NCBI GenBank assembly: GCA_022710665.1
Contig: JAKLGN010000078.1
Location: forward strand, 1 to 6,460
From: Methanoregula sp.
GTDB lineage: Archaea > Halobacteriota > Methanomicrobia > Methanomicrobiales > Methanospirillaceae
Direction of reading: 5' to 3'
DNA: 6,460 nucleotides
Position numbers and translations under genes: made by a program. Below, one piece after another: positions 1-5,200 of this stretch; position 1 is the first letter of the stretch; each line of letters starts with the position of its first letter. The notes beneath the pieces are model-generated. The model had not been told where the DNA came from. It did not search any database and worked only from the letters and a program-made list of their open reading frames with translations.

Positions 1-864
1 TGTGTACTCCCGGTTCACGATCCGGTACCACGTGGTATCCGCGTCTCTCCGGTCAAGGCCGAGGTGAGCGGAGAGCACGTCTGCGATGCCCTCCTTCTCC
101 ATCTCCATGGGAACCGCGTAGGTATCCGGGGCAGTTGCCGCAGAAATAACCGCATTCTGCGGGAGATCGCAGAACGCCGATATCTTCCGTTTCGTCCCCG
201 CCCCTATCGGGTTGGTGCTCCTGCCCACAATGATCTCCGCGTGAAGCCCGAGTTCCCGGAGGGCTTTGACCGAGTGCTGGGTCGGCTTGGTCTTCATGTC
301 GCCCATCGTGTCCTCGGGAATCAGGGTTACGTGGATCAGGACATAATCGTGGGGCGGGATCTCCCCCCGCATCTGCCGGATAGCCTCCAGAAACGGCATG
401 CTCTCAATATCGCCTACCGTGCCACCGACCTCCACGAGGCAGATGTCCGCCTTTGTCCCGTCGGGAAACTCCTCTTCGGCCGCCTGGCGGATACAGGTCT
501 TGATCTGATCGGTGATGTGGGGGATGATCTGGACGGTCTCCCCGAGGAAGTCCCCGCGGCGTTCCTTCTGGATGACCGTGCGGTACACTTTTCCGGTCGT
601 GATGTTATGGGATGCCGTCAGCTCGATATCGAGAAACCGCTCGTAGTTGCCGAGATCGAGGTCGACCTCGCTCCCGTCCTTTAAGACGAACACCTCGCCG
701 TGCTGGGCCGGATTCATCGTCCCGGCATCGATGTTCAGGTAGGGGTCGATCTTGACTGCGGTTACCCGGTAGCCCCTGTTTTTCAGGATCCGCCCCACGG
801 ACGCTGCGGTGATCCCTTTCCCAAGACCGCTCATCACGCCACCGGTAACAATGATGTACTTCAC
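1..864 (-). CDS. pyrG: CTP synthase, N-terminal synthetase part (cut by left window edge)
   Basis: CTP synthase makes CTP from UTP, ATP and glutamine, the last step of de novo pyrimidine nucleotide synthesis, in the cytoplasm. The 288 visible residues cover the amidoligase (synthetase) domain and the start of the linker; the glutaminase domain lies beyond position 1. Visible hallmarks are the P-loop [10 protein letters not shown] (residues 9-17, Lys16), [30 protein letters not shown] (Asp70, equivalent to E. coli Mg ligand Asp72), [21 protein letters not shown] (Glu145, equivalent to Glu140) and KTKPTQHS (191-198). The start is GTG at 864-862: GGGGAG sits 6 nt upstream, and the family conserves the sequence right from KYIIVTGG. 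The [19 protein letters not shown] stretch follows the archaeal rather than the enteric form, which has PYMAASGE there. Identification is very secure. The gene stands alone here, transcribed away from the rest of the window. Confidence 0.97.
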   Translation of the reverse strand, partial: MKYIIVTGGVMSGLGKGITAASVGRILKNRGYRVTAVKIDPYLNIDAGTMNPAQHGEVFVLKDGSEVDLDLGNYERFLDIELTASHNITTGKVYRTVIQKERRGDFLGETVQIIPHITDQIKTCIRQAAEEEFPDGTKADICLVEVGGTVGDIESMPFLEAIRQMRGEIPPHDYVLIHVTLIPEDTMGDMKTKPTQHSVKALRELGLHAEIIVGRSTNPIGAGTKRKISAFCDLPQNAVISAATAPDTYAVPMEMEKEGIADVLSAHLGLDRRDADTTWYRIVNREYT

Positions 865-869
865 GCTGA

Positions 870-931
870 TCTCCCCGATTATTCTTGTATAGTTGCTCAC
901 AATCCCTATTAGTTGTATCTTATCGGGGAGA
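870..931. promoter_or_regulatory. pyrG upstream region: inverted repeat over the Shine-Dalgarno site, two TATA-like elements
   Basis: A perfect 10-bp inverted repeat, TCTCCCCGAT at 870-879 and ATCGGGGAGA at 922-931, flanks a 42-nt A/T-rich spacer. The proximal arm contains the pyrG Shine-Dalgarno site (GGGGAG on the minus strand, 876-871). Inside the spacer, TTGTAT occurs twice (885-890 and 913-918); on the minus strand these read as TATA-like CTATACAA (892-885) and AAGATACAA (921-913). The distal TATA candidate would give a leader of roughly 25 nt that includes the Shine-Dalgarno site, in which case the repeat acts on DNA (operator) rather than as an RNA hairpin. A start further upstream would instead allow a hairpin that hides the ribosome-binding site. 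The repeat is seen directly; its role is inferred. Confidence 0.4.
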
Positions 932-942
932 AGGAGGACAAA

Positions 943-996
943 ATCCCGGTCCCGGCAGGATGATGCCGGGTCATCCCCCAAAACCGCTGCCGGGAT
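943..996. repeat. GC-rich nested inverted repeats with repeated TGCCGGG
   Basis: CCCGGCA (951-957) and TGCCGGG (964-970) form a perfect 7-bp stem with a 6-nt loop. TGCCGGG occurs again at 988-994, so the left arm could pair with either copy. An outer pair, ATCCCGG (943-949) and CCGGGAT (990-996), encloses both. The cluster sits between the divergently transcribed pyrG and the exported TPR gene. It could be an operator, a structured leader or a small RNA element; nothing in the sequence decides between these. No oligo-T tract follows on either strand, which argues against a simple terminator. Confidence 0.4.
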
Positions 997-1017
997 CTCA
1001 CGTGGAGGCAAGGCAAC

Positions 1018-1025
1018 GTTAATTT
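1018..1025 (+). promoter_or_regulatory. Putative TATA box for the exported TPR gene
   Basis: GTTAATTT is the only A/T-rich TATA-like element at the right place. Its centre is about 29 nt before the ATG at 1051, and no Shine-Dalgarno sequence is present between them. This is the spacing expected for a leaderless archaeal transcript that starts at or next to the A of the start codon. The assignment is inferred from spacing and composition. Confidence 0.4.
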
Positions 1026-1050
1026 GCACCAATAGACAAAAATGTAGACT

Positions 1051-1782
1051 ATGGTTTTCAGGAAATGTCCTTTTGTTCTGGCTGCATTTCTCGTAATCGT
1101 TCTGATAGTCCAGCCTGTGTTATCCGCTACCACGGTAACGTCGGAAAATGCTGAGAATGATGCGGCACTGGGACTCTTCAACAGTGCCGAGGTTCTTGTC
1201 TCGAATGGTGATTACGAGAACGCCATCCGGCTCTTTGACCGGTCGCTCGCCTCAAACACCACGATGCTGAAAAAGACGGATGCCATCCTGTACCTCTACC
1301 GGGACAAAGGCTACTCCCTGATTAAACTCGAAAGATTCCCTGATGCCATTGCAACGCTGGACGAGGGGCTGGCAGCATACCCGAATGACGCCATGCTCTG
1401 GAACAACAAGGGCTACGCACTCAAAAGTCTCGGGAAGACTCAGGAAGCCCTCGCGGCCTATGACAAATCGATAGGTTTCGATCGCAACTATACCAATGCC
1501 TACATCAACCGGGGGGACCTCCTCAGCCAGATGGGGAGGTACACCGAAGCTGCTGACGCTTACACCAGAGCAAACGAGACGGATCCGTTCAATGTTGCTG
1601 CTTCTTACGGACTCGTGGCAGCCAGGAAAGGTGAGGCCGGATCCACCGGGACCATGACCGCTCTTCTTGCTATCCTCGTCATCGTGGCAGCCGGGATCGT
1701 TGTCTGGTATGTAAAATACCGGAGGCCTGCCGGATCTGCACCGGAAGAGAAAAGATCAAAATCCAAATCCAAAAAGAAATAA
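1051..1782 (+). CDS. Exported, C-terminally membrane-anchored TPR protein
   Basis: This 243-residue protein starts with a signal peptide: basic residues at 4-5, a hydrophobic core at about 8-20, and a likely cleavage site after LSA at 24-26. About four TPR units follow (roughly 38-71, 80-113, 114-147 and 148-181), with typical [29 protein letters not shown] spacing of G, Y, A and A positions. One transmembrane helix (about 203-221) comes next, then a short, strongly basic tail ending in SKSKSKKK. The topology therefore puts the repeats outside the cell and the tail in the cytoplasm. Three N-glycosylation sequons (N69TT, N146YT, N175ET) lie in the outside part, which fits a surface protein. 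TPR domains bind partner proteins; the partner is unknown. The gene has no Shine-Dalgarno site and probably a leaderless mRNA. It ends 10 nt from the convergent thioesterase gene. Confidence 0.88.
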   Translation: MVFRKCPFVLAAFLVIVLIVQPVLSATTVTSENAENDAALGLFNSAEVLVSNGDYENAIRLFDRSLASNTTMLKKTDAILYLYRDKGYSLIKLERFPDAIATLDEGLAAYPNDAMLWNNKGYALKSLGKTQEALAAYDKSIGFDRNYTNAYINRGDLLSQMGRYTEAADAYTRANETDPFNVAASYGLVAARKGEAGSTGTMTALLAILVIVAAGIVVWYVKYRRPAGSAPEEKRSKSKSKKK

Positions 1783-1790
1783 CAAACCAA
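1751..1790 (-). terminator. U-rich terminator for the thioesterase gene
   Basis: Read on the minus strand, the stretch just after the thioesterase stop codon carries a series of T-runs (TTATTTCTTTTTGG, then GGATTTTG, then CTTTTC). Archaeal termination often occurs at such oligo-T tracts without a hairpin. The tract is the antisense of the lysine-rich tail of the exported TPR gene, so composition bias alone could also explain it. Confidence 0.4.
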
Positions 1791-1792
1791 TT

Positions 1793-2218
1793 TTACTTCT
1801 CAGCCGTTATTGCAAATGACGCAGAGGTCCGCGAGAGCAGGGTCTTTTTTTCGCCATCCGCCCATACATCTGCTTCCATAAACGCGACCCGGCGCCCCTT
1901 TTTGATGACCCGTGCTTCTGCATGGATAATGCCATGCCGGATACCCTTGATGAAGCTGGTCGATTCTGCAATCGTGGCAATACCCTCGTTCTTCTCAAGG
2001 AGCGGGTAGAGGGCGAGTGCCATTGCCTCGTCAGCGATTGCAACGAGCATCCCTCCCTGCAGCCAGCCAACACCGTTATGCATAGCCGGCCGGACAGGCA
2101 TAGACAGCATGGCAATTCCTGGTTCCGCATTCACGATATCAATCCCGGTCAGGCAGAAAAAAGGATTGGCAGATCTCCCCTCTTTTTTGATCTTTTCAAG
2201 ATACGACATAGGACACAT
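1793..2218 (-). CDS. PaaI-like hotdog-fold thioesterase
   Basis: The 141-residue product has the length and the core motif of the small hotdog (4HBT/PaaI-type) acyl-CoA thioesterases: HNGVGWLQGGMLVAIADEA at residues 47-65. It contains the conserved HN, the GG pair, and an acidic residue (Asp63) on the central helix, followed by a strand pattern ending in LLSRTSASFAI. These enzymes hydrolyse acyl- or aryl-CoA thioesters in the cytoplasm as multimers; the substrate cannot be told from sequence. The histidine often found in the HGG motif is a glutamine here (LQGG), a variation I believe other family members share. Two starts are possible, ATG at 2218 (used here) and ATG at 2209 (MSYLEK). Neither has a Shine-Dalgarno site; the first lies about 28 nt downstream of a TATA-like element and may be leaderless. 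It is transcribed alone, convergent with the exported TPR gene. Confidence 0.88.
   Translation of the reverse strand: MCPMSYLEKIKKEGRSANPFFCLTGIDIVNAEPGIAMLSMPVRPAMHNGVGWLQGGMLVAIADEAMALALYPLLEKNEGIATIAESTSFIKGIRHGIIHAEARVIKKGRRVAFMEADVWADGEKKTLLSRTSASFAITAEK
1845..1851 (+). terminator. Oligo-T tract, possible terminator for the exported TPR gene
   Basis: A run of seven T residues on the plus strand lies about 63 nt past the stop of the exported TPR gene, inside the antisense of the thioesterase gene. A weaker T-rich patch (TTTTACTTCT) occurs directly after the stop at 1791-1800. Either could stop archaeal RNA polymerase; no hairpin is evident. Confidence 0.28.
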
Positions 2219-2240
2219 TACAAGGTTTCCGGTGCAAGAG

Positions 2241-2250
2241 GATTAAGATT
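2241..2250 (-). promoter_or_regulatory. Putative TATA box for the thioesterase gene
   Basis: On the minus strand, AATCTTAATC, preceded by an A-rich AAAAAAGC that could serve as a BRE-like element, is centred about 28 nt before the ATG at 2218. With no ribosome-binding site at that start, a leaderless transcript is the simplest reading. A 6-bp inverted repeat (TTCCGG 2227-2232, CCGGAA 2265-2270) surrounds the element. Confidence 0.4.
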
Positions 2251-2298
2251 GCTTTTTTGAACCTCCGGAATTTTTATCATTCTCACGATTCCCGCACG

Positions 2299-2306
2299 TT
2301 TAATAT
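2299..2306 (+). promoter_or_regulatory. Putative TATA box for the rightward gene cluster
   Basis: TTTAATAT is centred about 28 nt before the ATG at 2331, again the leaderless spacing, with no Shine-Dalgarno site in between. A second A/T-rich element, AATTTTTATCA (2269-2279), lies further upstream and could be an alternative promoter with a short leader. Together with the element at 2241-2250 this makes 2219-2330 a divergent promoter region. Confidence 0.45.
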
Positions 2307-2330
2307 GCTCCTTTGGATGACCTCTTCTGT

Positions 2331-2561
2331 ATGCAGGATGAAGAGACAAAAGAGATGCTTGCCGACCTTATCTGGCTCAATGCCGTCATTGCTACCGAGC
2401 TCATCCAGATAACCGAGAACTCGTCTGCGATCCTCCGGAAAAGTCCGCCGCCAGAAAGCTGTATCGCCGAACACCATGCGCTCCGCAGTACCGCACTTGC
2501 CATAGCCGAGAGATACCGGCCCGGAACGATGCTTGCCCGGCACCTCGGCAAACACCAGTAA
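2331..2561 (+). CDS. Small protein of unknown function (76 aa)
   Basis: I do not recognise the family. The 76-residue product begins MQDEETKEMLADLIWLNAVI and appears all-helical: an acidic, amphipathic N-terminal helix (about 3-28), a proline break (SPPPES, 38-43), a second helix (about 44-62) and a basic C-terminal end (RYRPG...RHLGKHQ). It has no signal peptide or membrane segment and only one cysteine, so it is probably a small cytoplasmic protein. The ATG at 2331 is preferred because a TATA-like element lies at the leaderless distance. A TTG at 2313 in the same frame would add six residues. It is the first gene of the rightward cluster, and its third codon positions are rich in G/C like those of its neighbours, which supports real coding. 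Confidence 0.6.
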   Translation: MQDEETKEMLADLIWLNAVIATELIQITENSSAILRKSPPPESCIAEHHALRSTALAIAERYRPGTMLARHLGKHQ

Positions 2562-2565
2562 CGTT

Positions 2566-2676
2566 ATGGGGATTCTCGGCCTAAACGTACAGGACAGCCC
2601 ATCTCCACGCACAAGGATGAGGAAGAACGTAAACGGGCTGAAGGCCCGGACATATACCCGGACTACCTGCATCTGA
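2566..2676 (+). CDS. Possible 36-aa basic peptide filling the gap before the glycosyltransferase
   Basis: An ATG frame opens 4 nt after the preceding stop and closes 11 nt before the glycosyltransferase start, so it fills nearly the whole intergenic gap. The product begins MGILGLNVQDSPSPRTRMRK and is strongly basic. There is no Shine-Dalgarno site; translation would need reinitiation after the upstream gene. Codon choice is less biased to G/C at third positions than in the neighbours, and I recognise no family. It may be a chance frame. Confidence 0.22.
   Translation: MGILGLNVQDSPSPRTRMRKNVNGLKARTYTRTTCI
2650..2657 (+). promoter_or_regulatory. Possible internal TATA box before the glycosyltransferase
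   Basis: ACATATAC stands out in a GC-rich stretch and is centred about 34 nt before the ATG at 2688. It could drive a very short-leader transcript of the last three genes independently of the 76-aa gene. Evidence is composition and spacing only. Confidence 0.28.
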
Positions 2677-2687
2677 CACCAGCTACC

Positions 2688-3395
2688 ATGAACGCCGCAC
2701 CCGACATTCCCTACAGCCTCGTCATTCCGGCATACAATGAGGAAAACCGCATCCGGCCCCTCTTTGATGCCATTGGTCGTTTTGATGGGGAGCTGATCGT
2801 AGTCTGCGACGGAACTGACAGGACCGCACAGGTTGTTCAGGAGATTGTTCGCACGCGGACAGACCTTGCGATCCGGTGCCTGACCTTCGATCACCGTCTC
2901 GGGAAAGGTGGCGGCGTCATCACCGGCCTTGCAGCTGCCCGGGCCCCGCTTGTTGGTTTTTTTGATGCTGACGGTTCAACAACCATTTTTGAGATGATGC
3001 GGCTTTTTTCCTTTCTTTCCCATAACGATTGTGCCATCGGTTCGCGCTGGGCAGACGGCTCAACGCTCACCGTACGGCAGGGAATTTTGAGGCAGCTTGA
3101 AAGCCGGAGCTTCAACATGCTGATCCGGTTCCTGTTCGGGTTAGACTTTAACGATACCCAGTGCGGGGCAAAGGTCTTTAAAAAGACCGCGATCGACCGG
3201 ATTCTTCCGCTCATCGTCTCCCGGGGATTCGAATTCGATGTCGAAATTCTCTGGCAGTTACGCCGGGCCGGCTGCCAGGTCGTTGAGGTCCCGATCGAGT
3301 GGCAGAACAAGGGTGATTCCCGTGTCAGGAAGCGTGACATGATGCGGATGGTCGCCAACCTGTTCCTGATCCGGCTGGGATTGAGACAACCATGA
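2688..3395 (+). CDS. Family 2 glycosyltransferase, dolichyl-phosphate-glucose synthase (ALG5)-like
   Basis: The 235-residue protein is a GT-A fold, family 2 glycosyltransferase. Visible motifs are PAYNEE (14-19), the nucleotide-binding Asp41 in VVCDGTD, LGKGGGVITG (71-80), the metal-binding DADG (93-96), GSRWADGS (118-125), DTQCGAKVF (156-164) and GFEFDVEILW (180-189), then EVPIEW. The DTQCG and FDVE motifs are typical of the ALG5/DPM1 branch, which transfers a sugar from a nucleotide sugar to a dolichyl-phosphate carrier at the inner face of the membrane. Sugar and acceptor cannot be set from sequence. There are no transmembrane helices, as in the short single-domain members. No Shine-Dalgarno site precedes the ATG. 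Its stop overlaps the start of the next gene as ATGA, so the two are probably translated together. A link to N-glycosylation of surface proteins, perhaps including the nearby exported TPR protein, is only a guess. Confidence 0.9.
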   Translation: MNAAPDIPYSLVIPAYNEENRIRPLFDAIGRFDGELIVVCDGTDRTAQVVQEIVRTRTDLAIRCLTFDHRLGKGGGVITGLAAARAPLVGFFDADGSTTIFEMMRLFSFLSHNDCAIGSRWADGSTLTVRQGILRQLESRSFNMLIRFLFGLDFNDTQCGAKVFKKTAIDRILPLIVSRGFEFDVEILWQLRRAGCQVVEVPIEWQNKGDSRVRKRDMMRMVANLFLIRLGLRQP

Positions 3396-5200
3396 CACCC
3401 CCGACAAGGGAAGATCTGAAAAAAGATGCGTTTCGGCTTTTCGAGGAAGGCAGGTACCAGGAGTCCCTGCAGATCTGCACCGAAATTCAGCCGGCAGAGC
3501 GCGATTCTGCTGTCGAGATCCTTACGGCAACAAACCTGTATTACACAGGAAAAACGGAGGATGCCGAGGTCTGTTTCCGGGACCTTTTACAGAAAATGCC
3601 GGACTCATCGTATGTCCACAGTTACCTGGGAAAAGTGCTGGACATGCGCGGCGATGAGGGGGCGATCGCCGAGTATGCTGCAGCAGTCCACCTCGACCCG
3701 GAGAACCAGGATGCCCTGCGGAGCTATGCAGGTTACCTCCTTTCCCGGAGGGACTATCACGGTGCGCTCCCCGCCCTCCTCTGCCTTGTCCGGATTGCAA
3801 AAAAACCTGACGATGTCAGGAACCTGATGAGGGCGCTCATCGAGATAGGGGATGCGGAGGAAGCCCTCGCCCTCCATGCCTCATCCGGGGGGGAGTATGG
3901 TAAGACCCCCGAATATATCGACGCCCTGGCAGAGACCTGCGACTTCCGGCATGCTGCCGAAGCGGCCTGCCGGATTTACCAGGAGACCAAAGATAAGGCA
4001 GTGCTCCGCAAATACCTCGGTTATCTTTCCCGATATGATATCCAGGCCTCGCTTGCCGCCTATGCCACCCATGCCCACAGGGTGACGGACTGCGATATCC
4101 TGTTCGATTACATTCTGCTCCTCAAATCCAATGGTGATTACACTCAGGCACTGGACGAGGCCGAGATCCTCCTCTCCCGTTCGCAGGACCCCGTATACCG
4201 GCTGCTGCGGGCTGACCTGCTCGCGGCACTTGGCAGGCATGATCCGGCGCTCGCTTCGTATGAGCAGCTGGTCCATGATGAACTCGCGTCGAAAAACGAC
4301 CTGGACATGCTTGGCCGGGTCATAGGGACCTATCGCACGTATCTGATGACCAGGCTGCCTGCCGCTTCTGCAACCGAACGGTTCCTCTCGCACGTATCCC
4401 GGGATGTCAATGTAGTAAGTCTGCTTGAAACCGCCCGCCTCTATGAGGACCAGAATAACGGGACCGAGGCGCGGGCATGGTACTACCGGGCATACCGCAC
4501 TGATTACCTGAGCGGTGGCCTCGCGTATGCACGATTCCTGTCGGCACATGGCGAGGACCGAGAATGTGAGAAAGTGATGCTCTACATCCTGTCCAATGTC
4601 AGGAAAGGGGATGACCTCGTCTACGTAGCTTCGATGATCCTTGACGAACCGGGAGGAATGTTCCGGCTCAGGCGCCTGATGACCCAGCTGGTGAGACGGC
4701 TGGAGGAGCGGAGAACAACCCTGAACACCCGCGGACTTGAACTGCTGGCAATGGCTTTTTTCATCACCGCATCCAATGCTCTGGAAGTGACGGACTATGC
4801 GGGCTGCAAGTATTACTGCCTCTGCGGGATTGACGTGATGCCTGCTCATACAACGGCAATCCGTCCCGAGGACTTCCTCCGGCTCATCCGTACATGCAAA
4901 GAGAAATCGGTCGCTGACCGCCCGATCATGAACGTCCCTCAGGTGCACAGGAAAGCCACTGCACCGGCACCGTCAGTGACAGACCATCTCGATCTTGACG
5001 AGCAGGAGCAGAAGATCGTCCTGTTCCTCCGCTCGCACCGGCAGGGGACCGAGATGGAACTCCGCACTCTGCTTGGCACCCGCAGAGTCGTGGGGATCGT
5101 GAACCGTCTGGTGCAGAAAGCATCACGGAAAGGCATTCACCTGCTCGAGAAGAAAGGTGTCGGGGAAAATGGAGAGATCTATGAATACACCGGAACCTGA
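3392..5200 (+). CDS. TPR-repeat protein with C-terminal winged-helix domain
   Basis: The 602-residue protein consists mostly of TPR-like helical repeats. Clear units are at about 7-40, 41-70, 73-105 and 107-137 (LGKVLDMRGDEGAIAEYAAA type), degenerate ones at 140-230, and further ones at 233-300 (LKSNGDYTQALDEAE; AALGRHDPALASYEQ) and about 342-400. A proline/alanine-rich linker (about 511-531) leads to a compact C-terminal domain (534-602) with the helix-helix-helix-wing pattern of a winged helix: LDEQEQKIVLFL, EMELRTLLG, VGIVNRLVQKA, then a GENGEIYEY hairpin. There is no signal peptide, so it is cytoplasmic. It probably works as a scaffold that binds partner proteins through the repeats and DNA or another protein through the winged helix. 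It starts in an ATGA overlap with the glycosyltransferase and overlaps the ATPase gene by 20 nt. The coupling suggests it is a partner of that ATPase. The exact family is not recognised. Confidence 0.87.
   Translation: MTPPTREDLKKDAFRLFEEGRYQESLQICTEIQPAERDSAVEILTATNLYYTGKTEDAEVCFRDLLQKMPDSSYVHSYLGKVLDMRGDEGAIAEYAAAVHLDPENQDALRSYAGYLLSRRDYHGALPALLCLVRIAKKPDDVRNLMRALIEIGDAEEALALHASSGGEYGKTPEYIDALAETCDFRHAAEAACRIYQETKDKAVLRKYLGYLSRYDIQASLAAYATHAHRVTDCDILFDYILLLKSNGDYTQALDEAEILLSRSQDPVYRLLRADLLAALGRHDPALASYEQLVHDELASKNDLDMLGRVIGTYRTYLMTRLPAASATERFLSHVSRDVNVVSLLETARLYEDQNNGTEARAWYYRAYRTDYLSGGLAYARFLSAHGEDRECEKVMLYILSNVRKGDDLVYVASMILDEPGGMFRLRRLMTQLVRRLEERRTTLNTRGLELLAMAFFITASNALEVTDYAGCKYYCLCGIDVMPAHTTAIRPEDFLRLIRTCKEKSVADRPIMNVPQVHRKATAPAPSVTDHLDLDEQEQKIVLFLRSHRQGTEMELRTLLGTRRVVGIVNRLVQKASRKGIHLLEKKGVGENGEIYEYTGT
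5171..5176 (+). promoter_or_regulatory. Ribosome-binding site deciding the ATPase start
   Basis: GGAGAG lies 4 nt before the ATG at 5181, within the last codons of the TPR-winged-helix gene. A second in-frame ATG at 5205 (codon 9) has no such site in front of it. This supports 5181 as the start and indicates translational coupling across the 20-nt gene overlap. Confidence 0.6.

Noticed and set aside
64..684. 206-codon open frame on the plus strand
   Set aside because: Antisense of the very well conserved pyrG synthetase domain.
909..1181. 90-codon minus-strand frame and 67-codon plus-strand frame (893-1096) in the pyrG-TPR gap
   Set aside because: Both run into the signal-peptide region of the TPR gene in other frames. 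Neither has a ribosome-binding site or a plausible promoter, and their products look like random translation of GC-rich DNA.
1922..2260. 112-codon plus-strand frame
   Set aside because: Antisense of the thioesterase gene, which has a clear hotdog motif.
2283..2894. 203-codon open frame on the minus strand
   Set aside because: Runs antisense through the divergent promoter, the 76-aa gene and the glycosyltransferase start; no motif seen, and it would contradict the glycosyltransferase reading.
3881..4948. 355-codon open frame on the minus strand
   Set aside because: Antisense of the TPR-winged-helix gene; its product is rich in H, R, C and P and shows no domain, as is typical of a shadow frame.
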